41,326 bases of DNA from an uncultured Pseudomonadota bacterium (GTDB lineage: Bacteria > Pseudomonadota > Alphaproteobacteria > RF32 > CAG-239): the NCBI GenBank assembly GCA_949295005.1, contig CASFJL010000023.1:1-41326 (forward strand). Direction: 5' to 3'. Of the stretch, positions 8,489 through 16,358 are shown in pieces. The translations under genes were made by a program, and so were the position numbers. Positions within the stretch are counted from its first letter, which is position 1. Each line of letters begins with the position of its first letter. A model generated the notes under the pieces. That model was not told where the DNA came from. It was given only the letters and a program-made list of their open reading frames with translations, and did not search any database.

Positions 8489-8823
8489 TTATCCACGCAT
8501 AAAGTTTTTAATTTGATGATTGATAATATTTTTTGTTTGTTGATTTTGATGATATTTTTTAGCCCTATCAACCAACCAATTGTAAATTCCTTGCATTTTT
8601 TCATCACCAAGAGCGGCAAAGTCTTCCGGATGCCATTGAATAAAGCAACAGTGGGTTGTTTTTCATTATTTTTTTGTTTTTCAGATAATTTTTGCGCATC
8701 TAAAGGATTAAACTCTAAAATCGGCGTGATACCGGCTTCTGTAAGTTGTTTGATTTTTTCATCAGAAATTCCGTAAGTTTCATATTCGGGAAGATATTCT
8801 AAATATACTTTTTGCATTTTCAT
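8489..8823 (-). pseudogene. frameshifted small gene
   Basis: The first frame, from ATG 8823, gives a plausible protein start (KVYLEYLPEYETYGIS, then AGITPILEFNPLDAQKLSEK). Soon after the GGG run at 8653-8655 it turns into low-quality sequence. The neighbouring frame there continues as protein-like CCFIQWHPEDFAALGDEK, then GIYNWLVDRAKKYHQNQQ, and stops at 8489. One base missing in the C-run (minus strand) would join the two into a single protein of about 110 residues. The QWHPE string recalls the C-terminal motif of class I glutamine amidotransferases, but the catalytic Cys part is absent, so I do not assign that function. Either the gene is broken or the assembly lost one base. Confidence 0.5.
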
Positions 8824-8951
8824 TCTTGTTTTTCCTTGTTGTTTATTGATAAAATCAACAATAACACAAAAGTCGTGTAGTTACAATAATTTTATATTGA
8901 CTTTATTTTTTATGAGCTTAAAACAAATAGCCGAAAGCGAATGCTTTTTAA

Positions 8952-9000
8952 ATGTGGATTTAACCTAACTTGTCCCGCAACAGAGGACTAAAAAAGGAGA
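8952..9000 (+). promoter_or_regulatory. candidate SAM-II/SAM-V-class riboswitch in the metK leader
   Basis: A pseudoknot-like leader precedes metK. Stem P1 is TGTGG (8953-8957) with CCGCA (8975-8979). Its loop begins ATTTAACC, the conserved core of SAM-II. After a short joiner, GGACTAAAAAAGGAG (8985-8999) matches the conserved GCTAAAAAGG 3' strand, and GTC in the loop (8972-8974) can pair with GAC (8986-8988). The 3' strand contains the ribosome binding site GGAG (8996-8999) of metK, so SAM binding would block translation. A small hairpin, AAAGC-GAAT-GCTTT (8934-8947), lies just upstream. Recognised by eye from family consensus; the pseudoknot helix is short. Confidence 0.5.
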
Positions 9001-9008
9001 CTGAATTT

Positions 9009-10010
9009 ATGCAAAAAACTGCTGAATCGGTGTCTCTCGGACACCCTGATAAAACTTCCGACTATATTTCAAGCTATATTCTTGACCGTATGATTGAACA
9101 AGACAAATCGGTTAAATATGCCGTTGAGGTGATGCTCAAAGATAATACCGTTATTTTGGGCGGAGAAATCAAAGGTAACGTATCTTTGGATAAGGTCAAT
9201 GATTATGTATTAAAAGCACTTGATGAAGTTGGATATTCTAAAGATTATGCCAAAATTTGGGGCAAATATGCCATTGAGCCAGAAAAAATCAAGGTAATAA
9301 ACCTCATTGGTCAACAATCTGCCGAAATCAACCAAGGGGTTGAACAAGACGGTTGGGGTGACCAAGGTGTGTTTGTTGGTTATGCTTGCCAAGGTGAAGA
9401 AAATCTCAATCGAGAGCTTTATTTAGCACGCAAGCTAAACAAAGCTTTGTATCAAAAAGCTCTAAAATCAGACCATCTCGGTTTAGATATCAAAACCCAA
9501 ATTACATTAGATGATAATGGCAAAATTGAAACAGCCATTGTTGCCGTGCCAATGCTGAAATCTGAAGATTTGACACAATTTGTTATTGACACCCTCGGTG
9601 AAACGCCAAAAAATATTATCATCAATGGTACAGGAGCTTATACTTACCACTCTTCGATTGCCGATTGCGGTATCACAGGTCGCAAACTTGCTTGCGATTT
9701 TTATTCTACCGCTTGCCCAATCGGTGGTGGCAGCCCATGGACCAAAGATGCATCTAAAGCAGACTTAACCCTTAACCTTTATGCACGCAAGCTTGCTAAG
9801 CAATATTTAGCCGACAATGACGAGTGCTTTGTTTATTTGTCTTCTTGTATCGGCAAAGCAGAATTGCCAAGCGCAGCGGTTAAAACAATTAAAAATGGTT
9901 CAGTCTCCATGCAAAATATCAAAATCAATCTCAAACCATCAGAAATGATTGCAGAACTTGGTTTGAACAAACCTGTCTTTGCAGCTCTTTGCAAAAACGG
10001 ATTAATTTGA
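9009..10010 (+). CDS. metK: S-adenosylmethionine synthetase, short divergent form
   Basis: It makes SAM from methionine and ATP. From ATG 9009 (GGAG nine bases upstream) it has 333 residues, against about 380-400 in most bacteria. Family motifs are present: GHPDK (11-15), VILGGEI (48-54), EINQG then GDQGVFVGYA (117-126), and GITGRK (221-226). The phosphate-binding loop is altered to GGGSPWTKDASKADLT in place of the usual GGGAFSGKDPSKVDRS. The Lys and Asp of this loop are kept, but the RS pair is lost. The C terminus ends early and lacks the usual YGHFGR region. The upstream TTG at 8970 would lie inside the riboswitch and is not used. A strong terminator follows. Confidence 0.9.
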   Translation: MQKTAESVSLGHPDKTSDYISSYILDRMIEQDKSVKYAVEVMLKDNTVILGGEIKGNVSLDKVNDYVLKALDEVGYSKDYAKIWGKYAIEPEKIKVINLIGQQSAEINQGVEQDGWGDQGVFVGYACQGEENLNRELYLARKLNKALYQKALKSDHLGLDIKTQITLDDNGKIETAIVAVPMLKSEDLTQFVIDTLGETPKNIIINGTGAYTYHSSIADCGITGRKLACDFYSTACPIGGGSPWTKDASKADLTLNLYARKLAKQYLADNDECFVYLSSCIGKAELPSAAVKTIKNGSVSMQNIKINLKPSEMIAELGLNKPVFAALCKNGLI

Positions 10011-10030
10011 TTTTTGCTTGAAATCAATAA

Positions 10031-10072
10031 AAAGCCTGATTAAATTAAAAAGAGTTTAGTCAGGCTTTTTTT
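10031..10072 (+). terminator. rho-independent terminator of metK
   Basis: AAAGCCTGA (10031-10039) pairs with TCAGGCTTT (10060-10068), followed by T's to 10072. Only 13 bases then remain before the nhaA start codon. Confidence 0.85.
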
Positions 10073-10085
10073 ATGAGGCAAAAAA

Positions 10086-11192
10086 ATGAAAAAAATTTGG
10101 CATTTGGCAGAAGAATATTCTTTACCCCTAATTTTAGGAATTATCTTTTCTCTTATTTGGGCAAATGTAAATTATGTCTCTTATCAAAATTTTTTGCATT
10201 ATAAAATAGGTGGTCTGTTTGATGTGCATTTTGCCGTAAATGACATTTTTTTAGTTTTGTTTTTTGGGCTTATTTCCATTGAAATTGTTCATGATTTATC
10301 ACCAAACGGCGCAATGCATCCTCTGCATAAAGCTATTGCCAATATTATGGCGGCAATTGGCGGAATTGTTTGCCCAATAATGGTGTTTTTTATTTTGAAT
10401 CTGCTTTGGGGAAATCCGTCCTATTCTAACGGTTGGGCAATTGGCACGGCAACAGATATTGCCGTGGCTCTCTTGTTTGCCAAATTTATTTTTCCCAAAA
10501 AACACGCCGCATTTTCATTTTTGCTGTTTTTGGCCATTATTGATGACTTTGCAGGCTTAGGTATTATTGCCATATTTTATCCTAATCCTGATAAACCGGT
10601 ACAATTAGAATTTTTGAGCTTGGTCGCATTAGCCATAGTTTTAAGCTACGTCATTAAACGCATAAGAGTAAAATCTTATTGGTGGTATTTGTTTCCAACA
10701 CTTATTTCTTGGGTTGGCATGTTCAAAACAGGTTTACATCCGGCGTTGGCTCTTGTGTGGATTGTACCTTTTATGCATTTATCAGATGTAAAACATTCTC
10801 CGATTAATGCATTGGAACATGACCTCAAACCTATTGTGGACTTTGGCCTATTTTTCTTTGGTTTAACAAATGCCGGAGTTCCTTTTTCAAGTGTTTCGAT
10901 TTTAACCCTTATTATATTCATGTCCTTATTCATAGGAAAAACTTTTGGCATTTTTATTTTTGTAAAAATGAGTGAAAAACTCGGCTGGAAAATGCCAAGA
11001 AAAATCAACAACACAGAACTCATTTTAATTGGTATGACCGCAGGCATTGGTTTAACGGTTTCTTTATTTGTGGCAGATATAGCTTATGTTGAAGAAGAGA
11101 TAAAAGCCGCTGCAAAAATGGGAGCTTTGCTCAGTTTGTGTAGTGGAGGAATTGCTTTAAGTATACAAAAACTTAAAGATAAAAAACAATAG
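10086..11192 (+). CDS. nhaA: Na+/H+ antiporter NhaA
   Basis: The 368-residue inner-membrane protein, with about 12 helices, exchanges Na+ for H+ to control internal pH and sodium. Family hallmarks include ATDIAVALL with its Asp (the equivalent of E. coli D133). The AIIDDFAGLGIIAIFY helix carries the adjacent Asp pair (D163/D164 in E. coli) that binds Na+. Late glycine-rich segments, LIGMTAGIGLTVSLFVA, complete the pattern. Length is close to the family norm of about 380-390. The ribosome binding site GAGG (10075-10078) lies directly after the metK terminator, leaving no room for a separate promoter unless it overlaps the hairpin, so expression probably depends on read-through. No regulator is next to it. 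Confidence 0.95.
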   Translation: MKKIWHLAEEYSLPLILGIIFSLIWANVNYVSYQNFLHYKIGGLFDVHFAVNDIFLVLFFGLISIEIVHDLSPNGAMHPLHKAIANIMAAIGGIVCPIMVFFILNLLWGNPSYSNGWAIGTATDIAVALLFAKFIFPKKHAAFSFLLFLAIIDDFAGLGIIAIFYPNPDKPVQLEFLSLVALAIVLSYVIKRIRVKSYWWYLFPTLISWVGMFKTGLHPALALVWIVPFMHLSDVKHSPINALEHDLKPIVDFGLFFFGLTNAGVPFSSVSILTLIIFMSLFIGKTFGIFIFVKMSEKLGWKMPRKINNTELILIGMTAGIGLTVSLFVADIAYVEEEIKAAAKMGALLSLCSGGIALSIQKLKDKKQ

Positions 11193-11289
11193 ATTTTATA
11201 ATATTACAAAAATATTAAATTTCTTTCTCCATCTTTACGAAAATTTATTTCCATGCTAAATACCCCATTCTAAATATGGAGAGATTAAT

Positions 11290-12765
11290 ATGGCAAATAA
11301 AAATAAAGTTCAATCAACCTTAACCAAAAAAGAGTTAGAAAATATTTTTTCAATATATAAAGCTTATATGGCTTCAACAGCATCATCTTCAAAAACAGAT
11401 AATGCAAAGAATTATTTTGAAAGCCTTTTAAGTAATGCAGAAAAACATATTCACAATTTTGCATTAGGAAACATCAATATCGAACCCGAAGCTTTTGATT
11501 TAATGGAATTATATATTGAAGAATTTGGCAAAAATTATATCCGACAAAACCAAAAGTTAGTTTATAAATTCACTCAAGATGCCGCAAAAGCAAAATTAAG
11601 ATTAAAAAAATTGCGTTTTTACAAGAGCAAAATGCCGGAAGCAAAAAATAAAACTCATGCAGCAAAAACACATAATCAACAGCCGTCTCCAATTATGCAA
11701 AGAAGTGAAACACAACAAAAAACCGAAAATAGAAATATCTCAAACCACAAACATTCATTTTGGAACAATATTTCTTTAAAATTGACAACAATTTCAAAAA
11801 CATTCAAAACCAAAATAAAAAATTATGGTATTAGCTCAATAGCTGTGTTTGGCTTATCTAGCATAGCAGCTCCAACAGCAAGCAGCTCATATAAGTACTG
11901 GTCTTTGGAAAAAACAAATACTAAAAAAGTTACAAGTGAATATAAAGCTCCTATTAACAACACAGAGCAAAACACATATACACAATGGAACACACATATT
12001 TCAGACTCAGCACAAATTGCCCCAAGTTCTGATATTGAACCCATAGTTCCTTTTAAGGCAGAATATGCCGAAATAATTGCCCAAAATAAAAAAGATTATC
12101 AAGAATTTGTGCAACATGTTTCTGAAAAATTTTCAAATAATATTAATGAGTTAAACAACTCAAACAGCCAAAAAAAATTACAATTTTATAAACAGCAAGG
12201 TCAATACCTTTCAAACATAGGAAAATCAAAAAATATTATTCCCAACAGAAGTTGTGAGTCTATGAGTAATGTGACACTATTAAGCGTTGCCGAGCAAAAT
12301 AAAGAAAACTTTATCAGTAAAGCATGTCAAAATATCTTACAAGAGATTCCCAACCCTCACGCGTGTTTTTCAAGTTTAAAAACGCTCAAAACCCAAAAAA
12401 CAAAAAATTTAGGAGATAAAATCTGCCAGATTTTTGAAAAAAATCCCAATGCAATTGTAGCCGCATGGATACATAATTCAAAAGGAGGCAAACATAGAAT
12501 TAACTTTGTAGGTTCTGGTAATGGAAACATTTATATGTTTTCTTACAATAATGACAGGATAAAAAAAATTAATAAAGAGAAATTAGGCTGGTTAAAAAAT
12601 TTATCTGCAGAATATCATACATTAAGCACCAACATAATAAATAAGGCAAATGATTTAGCAATCAGCACCTCTGCGGAAAGATTACAAACAAAACATCAAA
12701 AAGAAAATTTACAACATTTTATCCAATTAAGAAAATCCAATTTATTAGCCACAAACTTTCAATAA
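11290..12765 (+). CDS. hypothetical 491-residue protein with one hydrophobic segment
   Basis: I do not recognise this protein. Residues 1-120 are helical and charged, 120-160 are polar and disorder-like, and a moderately hydrophobic segment (YGISSIAVFGLSSIAAP) lies around 178-194. A long Asn/Gln/Lys-rich region follows, then a more compact end. In that end C322 (NRSCESMSN), H402 (GGKHRINFVGSG) and N420/N421/D422 (FSYNND) have the order of a Cys-His-Asn/Asp protease triad, but spacing and context match no family I know. GGAG precedes the ATG. The high Asn/Lys content is stronger than in neighbours. It could be a secreted or host-interaction protein, which is speculation. Confidence 0.7.
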   Translation: MANKNKVQSTLTKKELENIFSIYKAYMASTASSSKTDNAKNYFESLLSNAEKHIHNFALGNINIEPEAFDLMELYIEEFGKNYIRQNQKLVYKFTQDAAKAKLRLKKLRFYKSKMPEAKNKTHAAKTHNQQPSPIMQRSETQQKTENRNISNHKHSFWNNISLKLTTISKTFKTKIKNYGISSIAVFGLSSIAAPTASSSYKYWSLEKTNTKKVTSEYKAPINNTEQNTYTQWNTHISDSAQIAPSSDIEPIVPFKAEYAEIIAQNKKDYQEFVQHVSEKFSNNINELNNSNSQKKLQFYKQQGQYLSNIGKSKNIIPNRSCESMSNVTLLSVAEQNKENFISKACQNILQEIPNPHACFSSLKTLKTQKTKNLGDKICQIFEKNPNAIVAAWIHNSKGGKHRINFVGSGNGNIYMFSYNNDRIKKINKEKLGWLKNLSAEYHTLSTNIINKANDLAISTSAERLQTKHQKENLQHFIQLRKSNLLATNFQ

Positions 12766-12792
12766 AAAAAGGAGAACTAATCTCCTTTTTTT
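12764..12792. terminator. shared bidirectional rho-independent terminator
   Basis: AAAAAAAGGAGA (12764-12775) pairs with TCTCCTTTTTTT (12781-12792). The T/A runs on both sides serve the convergent 491-codon gene and motB. Confidence 0.85.
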
Positions 12793-12803
12793 ATTGTATA
12801 AAA

Positions 12804-13454
12804 TTATATTTCAATATCAATTTCCACACGATTATTTATTCTGCAATTTTGAGGAATTGCTTTGCCATATATATCCAAATTAGGAACTTTTGGCGCAATA
12901 TCAGCCATACCGATTGCTTCGAAACGATTTTTATCAACACCAAGCTTAATAAAACGATTAACAATCGCACTTGCCCTAGCGGCACTCAAATCCCAATTAT
13001 TCACCTCTTTAGGCTGACTATCAGTATGTGCTCTGACAATAACTTTATATCTTTGATATTTTTGAGAATTTAATAATTGAGCAATTTTTGCCAAAGTTTC
13101 TGCATTTTCTTCTTTAATTACATTTGAATTTTCTTCAAACAAAAGCACGCTGGCCAATTCAATAAAACCGCCCTTTTCATTAGAGCCAAGCCCCACATTA
13201 TCACCCAATTTTAAATCTTTAATTTCTTCCAAAAAATGCTTAACGGAACCTCTGGTAGAATCTCCGCTCAAAGAATTAAAAGCAGCCGCCAAAGCATATT
13301 CAATTTTTTCCATTTTGGCTTTATCCAAAGTAGAAGAAGCAAAAAGCACAATAAACAAAGCCAAAAGCAAAGTTAACAAATCAGAATAAGGGATAAGCCA
13401 AGTTTCATCGGCATGTTCTTCATGAGGAGCTTCGGGAGCTTTTCTTTTAACCAT
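12804..13454 (-). CDS. motB: flagellar motor stator protein MotB
   Basis: The 216-residue stator subunit has the typical MotB layout: a short cytosolic end, then one membrane helix (YSDLLTLLLALFIVLFAS) whose Asp25 is the proton-carrying residue. A periplasmic linker follows, then an OmpA-type peptidoglycan-binding domain (VIVRAHTDSQPKEVNNWDLS, AARASAIVNRFIKLGVDKNR). It anchors the motor to the cell wall and forms the ion channel with MotA. It is slightly shorter than E. coli MotB (308 residues). It starts two bases after motA stops, so the two are coupled. It ends at the terminator shared with the convergent gene. Confidence 0.93.
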   Translation of the reverse strand: MVKRKAPEAPHEEHADETWLIPYSDLLTLLLALFIVLFASSTLDKAKMEKIEYALAAAFNSLSGDSTRGSVKHFLEEIKDLKLGDNVGLGSNEKGGFIELASVLLFEENSNVIKEENAETLAKIAQLLNSQKYQRYKVIVRAHTDSQPKEVNNWDLSAARASAIVNRFIKLGVDKNRFEAIGMADIAPKVPNLDIYGKAIPQNCRINNRVEIDIEI

Positions 13455-13456
13455 AA

Positions 13457-14242
13457 TTATTTTCCTTCTGCTTCATCTTGTTTTAATTTGCGTTGAGCCG
13501 GCGGAATAAAGGCTTGCAACTTAGCTTCAATAGCCATGGAAGAAGCCCCTGATTGCAAAGCCAAAGCCCCTTCCATAATCATTTTTTTGACATCAACTTC
13601 TTCTTGAGAGATTTGTTTAAGTTTGTTGGAGAAAGGGTGCCATAAGACATAACCGGTAAAAATACCCAAAAGTGTAGCCACAAAGGCAGCCGCAATTGAG
13701 TGACCAAGCATATCAATGTCAGACAAATTACCCAAAGCGGCAATCAAACCAATCACGGCACCAAGCACGCCCAAAGTGGGGGCATACATTCCGCATTGAG
13801 CAAATATAAGAGCACCGGCTCTATGTCTTTCTTCCATTTGTTTAATTTCATTTTCTAAGGTTTCATAAATAAAATCAGCACCAAAACCATCTGCCACCAA
13901 AGACAAACTGGTTTTAATAAAAGGATCTTCCACTTCATTGGCTTTTTTTTCAATAGCCATAACACCATCATGTTTGGCAGATTTTGCCAAAGCAGAGAAC
14001 ATTTCCAAAACTTCTTGCTTACTAATAATTTTTTGTCCGCAAAAGATTATTTTAAAAAGCTTTGGAACTTTTTTCAAATCTTCCATTGTAAAAGCATTAA
14101 AAATAGCTGCGGCAGTTCCGGCAATAATAATCAAAAAAGCGGCCGGATTAATAAGAGCACTAGGGTCAGCACCTTTTAAGGCCATACCGACACCAACGGC
14201 AGCAACACCACCGAAAACACCAATCAGGGTAGATTTTTCCAT
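13457..14242 (-). CDS. motA: flagellar motor stator protein MotA
   Basis: The 261-residue protein of the MotA/PomA type has four membrane segments: two near the N terminus (IGVFGGVAAVGVGMAL, PAAFLIIIAGTAAAIF) and two after residue 145 (YAPTLGVLGAVIGLIAAL, SIAAAFVATLLGIFTGYVL). A cytosolic loop lies between them and carries the charged residues that contact the rotor (KQMEERHRAG). The conserved Pro of APTLGVLGAVIGLI is present. With MotB it forms the ion-driven stator, which implies that flagellar genes exist elsewhere in the genome. The start has AAGGAA upstream. It is first in a two-gene operon. Confidence 0.94.
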   Translation of the reverse strand: MEKSTLIGVFGGVAAVGVGMALKGADPSALINPAAFLIIIAGTAAAIFNAFTMEDLKKVPKLFKIIFCGQKIISKQEVLEMFSALAKSAKHDGVMAIEKKANEVEDPFIKTSLSLVADGFGADFIYETLENEIKQMEERHRAGALIFAQCGMYAPTLGVLGAVIGLIAALGNLSDIDMLGHSIAAAFVATLLGIFTGYVLWHPFSNKLKQISQEEVDVKKMIMEGALALQSGASSMAIEAKLQAFIPPAQRKLKQDEAEGK

Positions 14243-14321
14243 TTATTTATTCCTTATAAAAAAATTCTTTTTTTACTTTTATATATCTGATTATTTTTAA
14301 TTTTTGGTTAAATGAACAAAA

Positions 14322-14353
14322 AAAAGGCCTTGAGAAAAAACTCAATGCCTTTT
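14322..14353 (-). terminator. rho-independent terminator
   Basis: AAAAGGC-C-TTGAG (14322-14334) pairs with CTCAA-T-GCCTTTT (14341-14353), with one mismatch and a six-base A loop. T's follow on the minus strand. It lies directly after the 180-codon gene. Confidence 0.75.
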
Positions 14354-14366
14354 TTTATTGGTATTT

Positions 14367-14909
14367 TTACCAAGAAACAGATTGCGCGGCAATATCAGTG
14401 GGAAGAGTGCCTTCATAATAGACCGTGGTTAAGATATGACGGTCAAGTCCGGCATGATATATTTTGCTATACTCCATTGTCTTGGTCTGAAATTCAAAAG
14501 CGCAAACCTTGTCTAAAATTTCTTTCGGACATTGAAGAATAGCTTCATCAGTTGAGGGGCGTAAAAAAGCGCGATAACCGCCGTAACGATGATAGGTGGT
14601 TATTCGGCAAATTTCTTTCAAGCCAACTGCCGGCTTCAATGGAAAATGGCATGAATAACTAAAACTTTCCGTACTGATAGGAAAAGCCTGTATCCAAAAG
14701 ATATCTTTTTTCTCAATATCTGGAGAGAGTGCAACATATTCTTCCGTACCCCGCATAACCGGTTTTATCTTCTTGGCATAGAAGAGAATTTCTTCTTTGG
14801 TCATGGCTTCTTCCTGTTGAAGCAGTTTTTCCAATATAGGGAGAAGTAATTCTTTTTGTCTTTCGAAGCCACGTTGTTTAATCCAATCAATTTGTTCTTT
14901 TGTTTTCAT
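14367..14909 (-). CDS. hypothetical 180-residue protein
   Basis: I do not recognise it. The first 50 residues are helical and charged (MKTKEQIDWIKQRGFERQKE, then LLQQEEAMTKEEILFYAKKI). The rest looks beta-rich with many aromatic residues (FPISTESFSYSCHFPLKPAV, CRITTYHRYGGYRAFLRP, YHAGLDRHILTTVYYEGTLP). No signal peptide or membrane helix is seen, so it is probably cytosolic. It stands alone between the divergent hisS and its own terminator. No clear ribosome binding site precedes the ATG. Confidence 0.6.
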   Translation of the reverse strand: MKTKEQIDWIKQRGFERQKELLLPILEKLLQQEEAMTKEEILFYAKKIKPVMRGTEEYVALSPDIEKKDIFWIQAFPISTESFSYSCHFPLKPAVGLKEICRITTYHRYGGYRAFLRPSTDEAILQCPKEILDKVCAFEFQTKTMEYSKIYHAGLDRHILTTVYYEGTLPTDIAAQSVSW

Positions 14910-15008
14910 AATAAGATATTTTTTTAATTAATAATAAATATGTTGTTTTCTTTATACTTTTTTTTATTTTTTTTGCAAGAAAAAAGACTTTATTTTTATT
15001 TTAACATG

Positions 15009-15036
15009 TTGTATTAATAGCTGAATTTTATAGAAT
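15009..15036 (+). promoter_or_regulatory. candidate promoter of hisS
   Basis: TTGTAT (15009-15014) and TAGAAT (15031-15036) are separated by 16 bases, 18 bases before the start codon. The -10 matches five of six consensus bases. Confidence 0.4.
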
Positions 15037-15054
15037 TTTATAAGTGAGGAAAAA

Positions 15055-16305
15055 ATGGTCATCAGTGCATTGCCGGTTCGCGGTACAAGAGATTATCTGC
15101 CTAATGAGGTAGAATTAAGAGATTATATTCAAACAACAATTTTGAATACTTATAAAAAACACGGTTTTCAACGTATTAATACTCCGATTATGGAAGATAT
15201 TGAGCGCTTGAACAAAAGTGACGGCGGTGAGAACTTAAGCCTCATCTTTAAACTCTTAAAACGCGGTCAAAAACTTGATTTGAATAAAGAAAATTTGACA
15301 GAGAATGATTTGGTCGACAGTGGCTTGCGTTATGATTTGACCATGCCTTTGTCACGCTATTTTGCCAACAATCGTCAAAATTTGGTTTTGCCGTTCAAAT
15401 GCATTCAGGTTGACAAAGTGTTCCGTGCCGAACGTCCGCAAAAAGGCAGATTACGTGAGTTTTATCAATGTGATATTGATATTATCGGCGATGCAAGCAT
15501 CAATGCTGAAATGGAGCTTATTTTTGTAACATCTCAAGCTTTGCAAAACATTGGTTTTGAAAATTTTACTATTCGTATCAATGACAGACGCATTTTGTCT
15601 GATATTATCAAATATGCCGGTTTTGCGGAAGAAGAAATTCCGGCCGTTTGTGTGATTTTTGATAAATTAGATAAAATTGGTTTGGATGGTGTGAAAGCTG
15701 AGTTAGAAGAAAAAGAATATCCTCAAAACGTGGTAAAAAAGTTCATGGAGCTTTTGTCAGGAGATGCTCTTTCTTCCATTGATGCGGTTGAACCTTATGT
15801 TACAGATAAAGAAGTTGTTGCCAATGTAAAAAAAGTTTTACAAACTATTTCTACAATTGCTAACGGCAAGTTTAACATTGTTTATGATAAGTCTTTGGTA
15901 CGCGGTATGGGATATTATACCGGCATGGTTTTTGAAATCAGCAGCAACAAATTTTCTTCTTCTATTGCCGGTGGCGGTCGTTATGACAAGATGATTGGCA
16001 AATTCTTAGGAGAATCTGTTCCTGCCGTTGGTTTTTCTATTGGTTTTGAACGTGTTTGCGAGATTTTGAAAGATGAAAACTTGCAAACCGCTCCGGAACA
16101 AAAAGTTATTCTTATCTATTCTGATAATGATGACTTTTCAGATGTTTTGAAAAAGTTCGGTGAGATGCAAAGTCAATATACTGCCGTTCGCTTGCTTAAA
16201 CGCTCCAAAAAGCTAGGCAAACAAATTGACGGTTTGATTGACAACGGGTTCAATTATTCTTTCAATTTTGGTGAAAGTACGGAGCTTAAAGCATTGAGTA
16301 AATAA
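15055..16305 (+). CDS. hisS: histidyl-tRNA synthetase
   Basis: The 416-residue class II synthetase charges tRNA-His. Family motifs are present: PVRGTRDYLP at the start, the ATP/motif-2 region FRAERPQKGRLREFYQCDID, the histidine-binding loop LVRGMGYYTGMVFEI, and AGGGRYDKMIGKFLG. A C-terminal alpha/beta anticodon-binding domain (VILIYSDNDDFSDVLKKFGE) follows. Motif 2 has the REFYQCD form also found in Bacteroidetes and eukaryotic-type enzymes, rather than the RQFHQ form of E. coli. GAGG precedes the ATG. It is a single-gene unit with a strong terminator. Confidence 0.96.
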   Translation: MVISALPVRGTRDYLPNEVELRDYIQTTILNTYKKHGFQRINTPIMEDIERLNKSDGGENLSLIFKLLKRGQKLDLNKENLTENDLVDSGLRYDLTMPLSRYFANNRQNLVLPFKCIQVDKVFRAERPQKGRLREFYQCDIDIIGDASINAEMELIFVTSQALQNIGFENFTIRINDRRILSDIIKYAGFAEEEIPAVCVIFDKLDKIGLDGVKAELEEKEYPQNVVKKFMELLSGDALSSIDAVEPYVTDKEVVANVKKVLQTISTIANGKFNIVYDKSLVRGMGYYTGMVFEISSNKFSSSIAGGGRYDKMIGKFLGESVPAVGFSIGFERVCEILKDENLQTAPEQKVILIYSDNDDFSDVLKKFGEMQSQYTAVRLLKRSKKLGKQIDGLIDNGFNYSFNFGESTELKALSK

Positions 16306-16311
16306 ACAAAA

Positions 16312-16347
16312 AAAAGAACCGTAATTTTTTTATTACGGTTCTTTTTT
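16312..16347. terminator. shared bidirectional rho-independent terminator
   Basis: AAAGAACCGTAAT (16313-16325) pairs with ATTACGGTTCTTT (16332-16344) around a six-T loop, with T's following. It lies between the convergent hisS and the hypothetical gene at 16359. Confidence 0.85.
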
Positions 16348-16358
16348 TTATAGAAGAT

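Noticed and set aside
8456..8776. Plus-strand 106-codon ORF
   Set aside because: It is antisense to the lipoprotein start and the frameshifted gene, with an Ile/Phe-rich low-quality sequence.
8489..8823. Glutamine amidotransferase
   Set aside because: Only a QWHPE-like string resembles that family; the catalytic Cys domain and the length are missing.
8897..8923. TTGACT/TTAAAA promoter before the metK leader
   Set aside because: Spacing is only 15 bases and the -10 is poor; left out as unsupported.
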